Virus record (IMG/VR): IMGVR_UViG_3300023116_007080
Coordinates: 1 to 33,953 of that record
From: a virus
Direction: 5' to 3' (one strand)
DNA: 33,953 nucleotides
Position numbers and translations under genes: made by a program. This document shows positions 6,688 through 14,096 of the stretch, one piece after another. Below the pieces are notes generated by a model. It saw nothing but the letters and a program-made list of their open reading frames with translations. It was not told where the DNA came from and ran no database searches. Position 1 is the stretch's first letter. Every line of letters starts with the position of its first letter.

Positions 6688-7412
6688 ATAGTATAAAAAG
6701 TTTTGTAATTATTTTAATAGTTTGGCAATTACTATCAATGTCTATAGGTAACAATTATATTTTACCAGGCATCGATACATTGATAGTCGAATATCCTCAA
6801 TTACTAACTGATATAAGATTTATAGGTGCCTTAACAGACAGTATTTTATTCCTAATTAAAACTTGGTTTTTGATATTGAGTCTATTGTTTGTTGTGATTA
6901 TAATATCTGTTTTAAATAAACAATTTAGATTTATCTTCAAGAGCCTTTGTGCATCTTTACAACCCACACCAACTTTTGCATGGTTGCCGGTCTTCATGCT
7001 CGTGTTTGGAGTGAATGAATTAACAATAATTTTATTAATGATCTTTGCTACCGTTTGGATGGTGGGATTAAACATGATCGTTTCCTTGGAGGAATCTCTG
7101 ACAAAATGGTCTAAACACTGTGGCAATCTAAGATTGGGAGTAATAGAAAGTATAATAAAAGTTTATCTTCCTAGTTTAAAACCTTTATTGGTTGCTAATT
7201 TCAAAACGTGTTGGAATTTGAGTTGGAGGATATTGATAGGTATAGAAGTTGTGTTTGGCACTATAGGCAGTCATTGGGGTATAGGCACTTACATGACAGA
7301 TGCCAAAGACATAATGGAAACATCTACCATGTATGCTGTCTTTTTCATTATTATATTAATAGGTATTGTTGTAAACGAGTTATTTGATAAAATTCTAAAG
7401 GAGAAAAATTAA
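6684..7412 (+). CDS. ABC transporter permease (TauC/SsuC/ThiX-like)
   Basis: The 242-residue protein has about six hydrophobic segments and an EAA-like loop near residues 140-170 (HCGNLRLGVIESIIKVYLP), with the conserved G and the LP that docks onto the ATPase. This is the BPD_transp_1 family in the inner membrane. I chose the ATG at 6684, which overlaps the ATPase stop (ATGA). An upstream in-frame start would lie inside the ATPase gene and add an unlikely polar tail. With the two genes before it, this makes a complete type I importer. The gene is followed after one base by the oxygenase gene. Confidence 0.85.
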   Translation: MNSIKSFVIILIVWQLLSMSIGNNYILPGIDTLIVEYPQLLTDIRFIGALTDSILFLIKTWFLILSLLFVVIIISVLNKQFRFIFKSLCASLQPTPTFAWLPVFMLVFGVNELTIILLMIFATVWMVGLNMIVSLEESLTKWSKHCGNLRLGVIESIIKVYLPSLKPLLVANFKTCWNLSWRILIGIEVVFGTIGSHWGIGTYMTDAKDIMETSTMYAVFFIIILIGIVVNELFDKILKEKN

Positions 7413-7413
7413 A

Positions 7414-8028
7414 ATGAATAAGAAAGTACACAAATTTCAAGTAGTGGGTGGCAATTTTGACAAAGAATTATCATACTATAAGGCAAACTTTGGCAGAGAA
7501 TATTTGGAACAGGTGCTTGAAAAGAAAGATTATAAAAAGTCACTTAAAATGGGACAAGCAAATATCGATTACAAAAAAATTGGTATAAAAAGAAATTCTC
7601 GAGGTTATATAGATCCTGTTAAAATGCCAACATTAGAGAAACTAAGAAAATTGCTAGGTTGGAAAAATACTCAAATGATCATAATGAAATACGAACAAGG
7701 CGAAATACAACTAAGACACATAGATCATATGCCCGATTACGATATAGCAGAGAGAAAAGAATTATATGTCAAAGCAAATGAGTTTAAAAATCCAGAGTAC
7801 CATAGAATGTTATTAATGTTGAATGATCGAAAGCCTGGACAGTTCATGCACATCGAAGACAAAATTATTAATAGTTGGAAACAAGGCGATATGTTTTATT
7901 ATAATAGCAAGGAAGTATATCACGGAGCAGGAAACTGCGGAAATGAACCTCGTTGGATATTGAGAATAACAGGTATCCCAACGAAGAAGTTTGAAAAATT
8001 TAAAAAGAAAAAAATTATAAAGTTATGA
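7414..8028 (+). CDS. 2-oxoglutarate/Fe(II)-type oxygenase-like protein
   Basis: The protein has 204 residues. A double-stranded beta-helix pattern is seen with HID at H102-D104 (HxD iron ligands), a GD turn at 158-159, distal H170 (VYHGAGN) and an Arg at 180 or 184 (RWILRITG) that could bind 2-oxoglutarate. These match the HxD...H...R set of aspartyl/asparaginyl hydroxylase-like oxygenases; they are not specific for TauD. The substrate is unknown. The gene lies one base after the permease, has an SD-like AAAGGAG upstream, and overlaps the next gene (ATGA), so it belongs to the importer operon. It might process the imported compound, but a protein or sugar substrate is equally possible. Confidence 0.6.
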   Translation: MNKKVHKFQVVGGNFDKELSYYKANFGREYLEQVLEKKDYKKSLKMGQANIDYKKIGIKRNSRGYIDPVKMPTLEKLRKLLGWKNTQMIIMKYEQGEIQLRHIDHMPDYDIAERKELYVKANEFKNPEYHRMLLMLNDRKPGQFMHIEDKIINSWKQGDMFYYNSKEVYHGAGNCGNEPRWILRITGIPTKKFEKFKKKKIIKL

Positions 8029-8342
8029 GCGAAATAATATTAGAGCTAGTACATCAGGCCCCGGGGGAGTTTGAAATACCATCAACCAACTATAAGGGTA
8101 TGAACTATAGAACTGTGTATTTTATAGATAAATGGGAGCAGGCTCAGGTGTACGAAGTTGATAATAAAATAGTATCCAATTGGAAAAAACACTCTATGCA
8201 CACAACAAAATTTGGACAATCTTATTGTTCTTTGAATTTAAGCAGACAGCATCGTAGGTTTGTTGTTCTGTATCATAATAAAAAGTTAAACAAAAATATC
8301 GTGCAAAAATTATTAGATAAAAAATTAAAGGATTTTACATGA
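8025..8342 (+). CDS. Hypothetical protein in the importer operon
   Basis: The 105-residue protein has no signal or membrane segment and I do not recognise it. It is rich in aromatic and basic residues (for example NWKKHSMHTTKFGQSYCSL) and ends in a Lys-rich helix. It overlaps both neighbours by 4 nt (ATGA at each end), so it is co-translated with the oxygenase before it and the PP-loop ATPase after it. It may be a partner or accessory subunit of one of these. Confidence 0.55.
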   Translation: MSEIILELVHQAPGEFEIPSTNYKGMNYRTVYFIDKWEQAQVYEVDNKIVSNWKKHSMHTTKFGQSYCSLNLSRQHRRFVVLYHNKKLNKNIVQKLLDKKLKDFT

Positions 8343-9376
8343 TTGATGTTCACTGGACGGCTAATGGAAAAAAACATCTAAGCAAAGTGATCGCTGTGGA
8401 GTCCGATCCTAATTGTAAATTTTATTATAAAACAGATGCATTGACGAATTATGATTTTAAAAATTGTCCAGACATCACTTTAGATGAATTGATAAAAAAC
8501 AGACTTCTAAAATTAAAACAACAAGATACTAGGTTGATCTTGTGGTACAGTGGAGGAACAGACAGCAAGACAATATTAGATTGTGCGTATCGTCATAATA
8601 TTGAATTTGATGAACTAGTTTTTTATGACAAATTATATGATCCTTATCCATTGTATAAAGAAGAAAAAAGATTAGTAATGAAGGATATACAAAATTACAA
8701 TAAAAAATTCAATAGTAAAATAACAGTATTGGATGTGGGATACGAGACTGCCAAAAGTTTTTATTTAAAACACAAAGAAGATTGGGTTAGGCAACCTTTT
8801 ATCACAGATAGATTTAGCAAACATATGAGATATAATATTTTAGATACTCACCCAATAGAGAAAGAAAGATTAATCAACGACAAAACAATTCATATAACTG
8901 GAAACGATCATCCTCGTCTTTACCTTGACGATAATAAATGGTATTTAATTTATTTTGATACACAAGAATATTGCACATACTATCTACCTCAATTTTTTAA
9001 TCTATTTTGGGACGATTTTGAAATTCTCAATTGGCAAACACACAAAGCCATTGCTTTTTATGAACAACACACAGATTTAGATAATGAAAAAGTACAAAAA
9101 TTCCAAGGGCACAATCCTGTATTTGATCACAAAGAGTTTAAAAAATCTCTAGGACTTGTTATGCCGGATAACGATGATATTGCTTATAAAAGACAAAATG
9201 CCTTTTTATCCACAACTCATGTTAATTATGAATGTGCATCTATGGAAAGATATGCCAAAGAAAATGATAAAGAAGTTTTTGACATCTATCAAGAAGGAAT
9301 GAAAGTATTAAAAAGTATTAATTTTGAAAAAGCAATTTATAGTGATTTGATCTACATTAAAGATCAAAATTTTTGA
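8339..9376 (+). CDS. PP-loop ATPase (copy 2)
   Basis: This 345-residue protein has a canonical PP-loop SGGTDS at residues 71-76 after the strand RLILWY, then a helix and a second strand (ELVFYD), as in N-type ATP pyrophosphatases. Such enzymes activate a substrate by adenylation. There is no glutaminase, THUMP or zinc-binding part, so it is not QueC, ThiI or TtcA as usually built. It is the last gene of the plus-strand importer operon and overlaps its 5' neighbour by 4 nt and the convergent gene at 9357 by 20 bp. The loop sits at the same residue number as in the third copy (9937-10854), suggesting a common ancestor with a similar N-terminal extension. Confidence 0.7.
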   Translation: MIDVHWTANGKKHLSKVIAVESDPNCKFYYKTDALTNYDFKNCPDITLDELIKNRLLKLKQQDTRLILWYSGGTDSKTILDCAYRHNIEFDELVFYDKLYDPYPLYKEEKRLVMKDIQNYNKKFNSKITVLDVGYETAKSFYLKHKEDWVRQPFITDRFSKHMRYNILDTHPIEKERLINDKTIHITGNDHPRLYLDDNKWYLIYFDTQEYCTYYLPQFFNLFWDDFEILNWQTHKAIAFYEQHTDLDNEKVQKFQGHNPVFDHKEFKKSLGLVMPDNDDIAYKRQNAFLSTTHVNYECASMERYAKENDKEVFDIYQEGMKVLKSINFEKAIYSDLIYIKDQNF

Positions 9377-9731
9377 GAAAATAGTAAGAATAAGGACTGT
9401 TCCACTTTAGGATAATTTCGTTGTCGGGTTTCATAATAATTTCATTTTTATCATTAGTTAACAAAGAAAAATAAGATAAACAACTAAAATCATTTATGGT
9501 CATGTCGGCGATGTTAATATAATGTTGTTTATAAGCATTTTTTACTTCTAAAATAGATTGTGTGATCGATGTGGGTTCTTGGACACTAAATTTGACCACG
9601 ATTCTTTTGTTGTTGTACTCCATTGTATAATTTGTGACTTTGTTGTTATTAAACTTTATTTCAACAGGATTCTCGTTTGTTTTTTTTAAAGTGTCTATGT
9701 AGATTGATATATCTAAATGTTTATTCATCAT
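9357..9731 (-). CDS. Hypothetical protein
   Basis: The 124-residue protein is probably all-beta in its first half (repeated short strands such as RIVVKFSVQ). It has no recognised motif, signal or membrane segment. There are two adjacent ATG codons (9731 and 9728), and either could be used. It overlaps the small membrane gene upstream by 11 nt and ends 20 bp inside the convergent PP-loop gene. It is the last gene of the Rieske/PP-loop operon. Confidence 0.5.
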   Translation of the reverse strand: MMNKHLDISIYIDTLKKTNENPVEIKFNNNKVTNYTMEYNNKRIVVKFSVQEPTSITQSILEVKNAYKQHYINIADMTINDFSCLSYFSLLTNDKNEIIMKPDNEIILKWNSPYSYYFLKNFDL

Positions 9732-9936
9732 CGTCCTTGAATCTATCTTTCAATTCTTCTGCTTTTTTATAACTCCAATAGTATAAGGCATCAAGCCATA
9801 TCAGATTTACAACATATCCCAACATTGTAAACCGTATTCCCATTATGCTTGGCAACAGATACAACCCCAAGAACATGAAAAATATATAATTGAACACTCT
9901 CTCGTTGGGTACCCACCAGTTCAGCCAATTGTACAT
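9721..9936 (-). CDS. Small membrane protein with two membrane segments
   Basis: The 71-residue protein has two hydrophobic stretches (about residues 16-36 and 39-53) separated by a short turn, then a charged cytoplasmic-looking tail ending in DDDE. It has no signal cleavage site. The function is unknown. It starts right after the PP-loop stop (TAG ATG) and may anchor the operon's products at the inner membrane. Confidence 0.6.
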   Translation of the reverse strand: MYNWLNWWVPNERVFNYIFFMFLGLYLLPSIMGIRFTMLGYVVNLIWLDALYYWSYKKAEELKDRFKDDDE

Positions 9937-10854
9937 CTATATTCCTTTCGACAACAGATCAATTAATTTTTCTGTTGTTCCTAAATAATAACTTTTTGTT
10001 GTGCCCACGTGTCTTATCAGTGTTGTAAAATTTTTGTATTTTTTTGAATCAATGATTCTTCTGTCCATGGGTAGAGCGATCTTTGGTCTGGGAGAGCAAT
10101 TAAATATCTTGAACCTATTTTCTTCTGTTGTCATTCTTGGATCTCTTGCGGCTATGTAACTCAAGGTCACTTCCGGATTCCAATTTAAAACAGTCATTGG
10201 ATGTTTGCCATCGGCAATCAATAATTTTACAAGATCTGCTTCACTTTGTAGGTATCCGTGTTTCATATTTCCCTCGCTGTCTTTTAGTGTGGCATCGTAT
10301 TCCTCTTCGTACATGATAGGATCGGGTATGTACAATTCATTGAACCCCATCCCCGTCAATAATATCCCATCGCGATCATTCACATAATCCAACACAAATT
10401 TCACAGTGACAGAACCTGCTGTCATTATGCTACAATATTTTTTCGAATGAGCAATCAGATTATCAATATATTGATCCTCGTTGATGTTGATCACGTGAGG
10501 TTCGATGTTGTTTTGTTTGCACCAACGAAATGCCCACCAGGTATCTAACGAGTTCTCTTTGTTGAGAGTTACCACTATTGGTGTGAATTTAATTTTTTGT
10601 TTGACCAATATGTCCGCAACATACTCGCTATCTATTCCCCCACTCATGGCAAGATAGATTTTTTTATTGTAAGTTTCGTGTATGTCTGATACTGCGTTTC
10701 TTGTGGCGACATCTATAGGAACAATTTTATTGGTTCCTTGAGGTCTTAAAAAACATTCAAAATCATTGCTTGGATATGGATTTTCATAACTTCTGTTCCA
10801 TTTATATTTTATCCAATTATCTTTACCGTATCCTGGCAGAGAATCATAATCCAT
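9937..10854 (-). CDS. PP-loop ATPase / asparagine-synthase-like protein (copy 3)
   Basis: The 305-residue protein has SGGIDS at residues 71-76 after the strand KKIYLAM, followed by a helix and the strand FTPIVVTL. Later, GILLTGMGFNELY resembles the second conserved region of asparagine-synthase-like C-terminal domains, which have a 'G.GADE.F'-type motif, so this copy is closest to that family. No glutaminase domain is present, so ammonia or another nucleophile must come from elsewhere. Its start overlaps the Rieske gene by 11 nt, so oxygenase and ATPase are co-translated. I infer that they act on the same substrate. Confidence 0.72.
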   Translation of the reverse strand: MDYDSLPGYGKDNWIKYKWNRSYENPYPSNDFECFLRPQGTNKIVPIDVATRNAVSDIHETYNKKIYLAMSGGIDSEYVADILVKQKIKFTPIVVTLNKENSLDTWWAFRWCKQNNIEPHVININEDQYIDNLIAHSKKYCSIMTAGSVTVKFVLDYVNDRDGILLTGMGFNELYIPDPIMYEEEYDATLKDSEGNMKHGYLQSEADLVKLLIADGKHPMTVLNWNPEVTLSYIAARDPRMTTEENRFKIFNCSPRPKIALPMDRRIIDSKKYKNFTTLIRHVGTTKSYYLGTTEKLIDLLSKGI

Positions 10855-11722
10855 TATTTCGTAACCAATTTATGTAATGTGTTTTTTGTTTTTCCAAAAA
10901 TTTAGATTGAAAGTGAGGTACGACCGATTCGGATTGTGTTTTATCTTGGCTCCAGGCAGTTTCCCATATGTGACAGTTCAACTCCCAATTCTTTTCGGAA
11001 TATCTTGTGTCTCTGTATTTGTAAACAGTCACATTGGTTTCTTTATCGTTGATTGGGTTACAAACGGTGTTGAACCAAGCACCAGGAAAGTATTCCATCA
11101 TTGTGTATGGATACACACAGAACCAAGCGGCACCGTGTTTCCTTTCTCGATCTTCTTGTAGCATTGTCTGTCCAAAATCATTATCTAATTTTTCTTTGTT
11201 GTTGGGAGCATACTGCACTGACGAATTTTCTAAAATCTCCCATTCAACTTCTTCCACAGATAGTTGATCATATATTTTTGGATGAACTACTGGAAGATGA
11301 TCCATGTCTAAAAAAATATTAACAATATCAATATAATTTGCCTTCACATTATCTACACGCATTTCTTCCAACACAAGATGATCGCTCTTGATATAATCTA
11401 TTGTGGGCAAGTCGTGTTTTTCAGAAAACAAATAGCCATTCCATTCAAAAACTTCTTTATTTTCTAAATTCTCTTCATTCTTACACCAATGTGAAGTGCT
11501 ACCGGAACCAACAGGTTCTCCTTTGCTTGTGAATGACCAACCATGATATGGACATAGTCTGGTATTTTGTCCTTGTGTTCCTTTAAAATAAGAACCCTGA
11601 TGTGGACAGATATTGCTGTAAAGAGTGTACAGGTCTTTGTTTTTATTTAATGACCAATCTTTTAAATGTGGTAAAACTTTCCACGAATTATTTTCCAAAT
11701 CGTTTTTGTGTCCGAGCAACAT
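10844..11722 (-). CDS. Rieske non-heme iron oxygenase
   Basis: The Rieske [2Fe-2S] motif is complete: C39-P-H41, 15 residues, then C57-x2-H60 in CPYHGW. The mononuclear iron site is seen at H142-x4-H147 (DMDHLPVVH), with an acidic residue near 260 (SQDKTQSE) as the likely third ligand. At 292 residues it is shorter than typical ring-hydroxylating alpha subunits (about 350-450) but has both domains. No reductase or ferredoxin is encoded nearby, so host electron carriers would be needed. The substrate is unknown; ring hydroxylation, demethylation or CMP-sugar/choline oxidation are family reactions. It is first in an operon with a PP-loop ATPase. Confidence 0.8.
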   Translation of the reverse strand: MLLGHKNDLENNSWKVLPHLKDWSLNKNKDLYTLYSNICPHQGSYFKGTQGQNTRLCPYHGWSFTSKGEPVGSGSTSHWCKNEENLENKEVFEWNGYLFSEKHDLPTIDYIKSDHLVLEEMRVDNVKANYIDIVNIFLDMDHLPVVHPKIYDQLSVEEVEWEILENSSVQYAPNNKEKLDNDFGQTMLQEDRERKHGAAWFCVYPYTMMEYFPGAWFNTVCNPINDKETNVTVYKYRDTRYSEKNWELNCHIWETAWSQDKTQSESVVPHFQSKFLEKQKTHYINWLRNNGL

Positions 11723-11730
11723 AACAATTT

Positions 11731-11738
11731 TATTTATT
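11731..11738 (-). promoter_or_regulatory. Possible late promoter box for the Rieske operon
   Basis: AATAAATA on the minus strand, one base off the T4 late consensus, lies 8 nt before the ATG at 11722. No SD is visible between them, so a near-leaderless mRNA is again predicted. Confidence 0.35.
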
Positions 11739-11743
11739 GGGTG

Positions 11744-12958
11744 TTAAGAAAGCGTATTGACGTCTTGAAACAATGCAAGTTCTTTCTTTATTATCTCAAT
11801 ATCGTTGTTGTTCATATTTTCCAAAAGAACTTTTGATTTTGCATATACACTGCCAGGAACAGATAGTCCTAATATGTTCAATGAATCATTTATGATTTGT
11901 TCTGCGGTTTTTCCGGAATCCGAAATCTTATTTTTGATTCTAACATCTTTTAATGCCTTACGTGTGACTGATCTTATATCTGTATAATCAACGACATCCG
12001 GTAATCCTCTCAATCTCATAACACTTTCTATTATTTCATTTGCCGACGAATCAGATGCAGGATTGTGATATAATGCATTATCGTAACTGGAATTTGTTTC
12101 ATACTCGTCAAAGTATTTTTTCCAATCGGCGTTCTGACTCAACCTAGATAGCAACTGTGCTATTGTTTTGTCAGAAGCAAAACTTTGATATATGTTGTGT
12201 GTGGTCAATGATTCGCTGTAGGTAAAAATAGATCCTAAGTTAGATGTTTCAAGTGCAATTTGTGTTTCGATCGTATTTTTAACAGATACAAGATTATTAT
12301 AATATTCAGTATATATACCGGTCGACAAATTGTTGTGAAAGTTTGTTGATGTTGAAATGATGGAACTAACTAAAGAATTAAATGTGGACACGTTCAAATC
12401 TGTGCTGTCTTCTAATGTATCTATCAAATCACTCATATTTTGCAATGCTGTCTGATATGCTGTGTCTGTTGACATAATTTGTTGATTTATAAAAGTCATT
12501 GTTCTCGTTAAGGTTTCTAGGGTGTTATCCAAGTAACCGGCTATAGAGCCAAAGTGTCCATTTATTCCTCTGTTCATAGAATCTGCAGTCACTCCGTACA
12601 ATGTGGGTATGGTCAAAATGAATCCTTGCACTTCGCTTAGATGTTGTAAGAATGTTCCTGTGTTTGGCCTGTCGTCGTCTGGATCTTGTTCACCTAGGCT
12701 ACCATCTAAAATTTTTACAGTGTGTGCATCTAGTTCGTCCAGATATTTGACATTTAGATACGTGTTTGTGTTTATGGCATCTTTTATGCTGTTCTTTTGT
12801 GAGTTGGTCAAAACTTCGTTGACATCTGTTTTTGAAAGCAATGTTCTCGTTTTGGAAATAAATCCTGTGTTACAGTTTGTTATTCCATTTTGAACTCCTT
12901 GATTAGAGAAATTTGGAGATGTGTTAACTAATGTTTTTAAACCTTTTAAAACTGCCAT
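11744..12958 (-). CDS. Probable tail/baseplate-associated structural protein
   Basis: The 404-residue protein is mostly helical, Ser/Thr/Asn-rich and nearly free of Cys, as is common in phage structural proteins. I do not recognise a family. It begins one base after the PAAR stop and shares its late-type promoter, so it is probably a tail-tip or baseplate component or a protein delivered with the spike. The length and low complexity of the central part (residues about 130-260, repeated STxxx helices) suggest an elongated helical body. Confidence 0.5.
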   Translation of the reverse strand: MAVLKGLKTLVNTSPNFSNQGVQNGITNCNTGFISKTRTLLSKTDVNEVLTNSQKNSIKDAINTNTYLNVKYLDELDAHTVKILDGSLGEQDPDDDRPNTGTFLQHLSEVQGFILTIPTLYGVTADSMNRGINGHFGSIAGYLDNTLETLTRTMTFINQQIMSTDTAYQTALQNMSDLIDTLEDSTDLNVSTFNSLVSSIISTSTNFHNNLSTGIYTEYYNNLVSVKNTIETQIALETSNLGSIFTYSESLTTHNIYQSFASDKTIAQLLSRLSQNADWKKYFDEYETNSSYDNALYHNPASDSSANEIIESVMRLRGLPDVVDYTDIRSVTRKALKDVRIKNKISDSGKTAEQIINDSLNILGLSVPGSVYAKSKVLLENMNNNDIEIIKKELALFQDVNTLS

Positions 12959-12959
12959 T

Positions 12960-13256
12960 CTATGATCCTACAAATACATTGGGCGAACCTTGTATTACTC
13001 TAGTACAGGTCGGGTCACCCACCCTACCAACTCTTATACCTTCCGCATACACAGATCGAGTGGTTGCTTTCAAGGTTGCCGAATGAGGACAACAACACGG
13101 CGGACATCTACACGGTAAGAGATGTCTTGTGTTCCTATGACCGTTTCCGGACACTCTTATACCATTGGCAAACACACTTCTAAATGCACCTTTTCTATAA
13201 GGTGTTGAACAGTGTGTTGCTTCTCGATCACCTTTTCTTGCAATTGGTCTAGACAT
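12960..13256 (-). CDS. PAAR-domain spike-tip protein (T4 gp5.4-like)
   Basis: The protein has 98 residues. The N-terminus MSRPIARKGD, the repeated GIRV segments near residues 32 and 74, and a Gly/His/Cys-rich core (PCRCPPCCCPH) fit the PAAR fold. This fold caps the central membrane-piercing spike and binds a metal ion at its tip. About 95 residues is the usual length of such a protein (T4 gp5.4). The ATG at 13256 is 5 nt after a late-type box. The gene is followed directly by the 404-residue tail gene. Confidence 0.8.
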   Translation of the reverse strand: MSRPIARKGDREATHCSTPYRKGAFRSVFANGIRVSGNGHRNTRHLLPCRCPPCCCPHSATLKATTRSVYAEGIRVGRVGDPTCTRVIQGSPNVFVGS

Positions 13257-13261
13257 ACCAA

Positions 13262-13269
13262 TATTTATG
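13262..13269 (-). promoter_or_regulatory. T4-like late promoter box for the PAAR operon
   Basis: CATAAATA on the minus strand, 5 nt before the PAAR start codon, is one base from TATAAATA. The same variant precedes the tail spike (21425) and the small abundant-type gene (26096), which supports its use. Confidence 0.5.
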
Positions 13270-13289
13270 GCTGTGAAATATGTGCGTTT

Positions 13290-14096
13290 TTAATGTTTAA
13301 TGATAGAGTCGATGTCGTGTAATTTACGTAACAACGGTTCTAGATCTTTCAAATTTAAGTTATTGGGACCATCTGAATATGCCTGATCGGGATTGTCATG
13401 AACTTCCATGAAGATCGAAGCAACACCAACGGCAACACCTGCCTGTGCGATCACCGGAATGTGTTCTCTATTTCCTCCGGATGTTGTTCCTTGTCCTCCC
13501 GGTTGTTGACAAGAGTGTGTGGCATCTAGACACACAGGGTATCCTGTCTTCTTCATTTCGTATAAAGATCGCATATCAGTGACCAGTGTGTTGTATCCAA
13601 AAGACACTCCACGTTCACATAACATTATTTTATTGTTGCCCGTGGATGCTATTTTTTCTGCCGAATGCTTGATGTCCCATGGTGCCATGAATTGTCCTTT
13701 CTTAAGGTTGATCCATTTGTTTGTTCTGCCAGCCGCTAATAACAGATCAGTCTGTCTGGAAAGGAACGCAGGTATCTGTAACATATCTACAACTTCTGCG
13801 ACAGGACCACACTGCTCGGCCGTGTGTATGTCTGTTACCACAGACACATCAAATTCTTTTTTTAATTTTTCAAATATCTTTAGTCCTTCTTCAAGTCCCA
13901 CACCTCGCTTACCTTGTAGAGAAGTACGATTGGCCTTATCAAAAGATGATTTATATATAAAGTTCCAGTTATTTTTGTCACAAATACTTTTAATGGATTC
14001 ACACATTCTAAATGCATGGCTCTCTGATTCTATTTGGCAAGGTCCTAACACAGCAAATAATTTTTTATCGTTGCCTAGCATTGAGTCTATATTCAT
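13290..14096 (-). CDS. kdsA: 3-deoxy-D-manno-octulosonate 8-phosphate synthase
   Basis: The 268 residues match KdsA along the full length: GPCQIES near 18-24, KSSFDKANRTS near 49-59, VVTDIHT, and LCERGVSFGYN. The enzyme joins phosphoenolpyruvate and arabinose 5-phosphate to give KDO-8-phosphate for lipopolysaccharide. The length is slightly below the usual 275-285 residues and no key part is missing. The C20 in GPC and later His/Glu/Asp residues fit the metal-dependent type. It overlaps the nucleotide-sugar dehydrogenase by one base (TAATG), so the two are co-translated and probably both serve surface-sugar synthesis during infection. Confidence 0.88.
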   Translation of the reverse strand: MNIDSMLGNDKKLFAVLGPCQIESESHAFRMCESIKSICDKNNWNFIYKSSFDKANRTSLQGKRGVGLEEGLKIFEKLKKEFDVSVVTDIHTAEQCGPVAEVVDMLQIPAFLSRQTDLLLAAGRTNKWINLKKGQFMAPWDIKHSAEKIASTGNNKIMLCERGVSFGYNTLVTDMRSLYEMKKTGYPVCLDATHSCQQPGGQGTTSGGNREHIPVIAQAGVAVGVASIFMEVHDNPDQAYSDGPNNLNLKDLEPLLRKLHDIDSIIKH

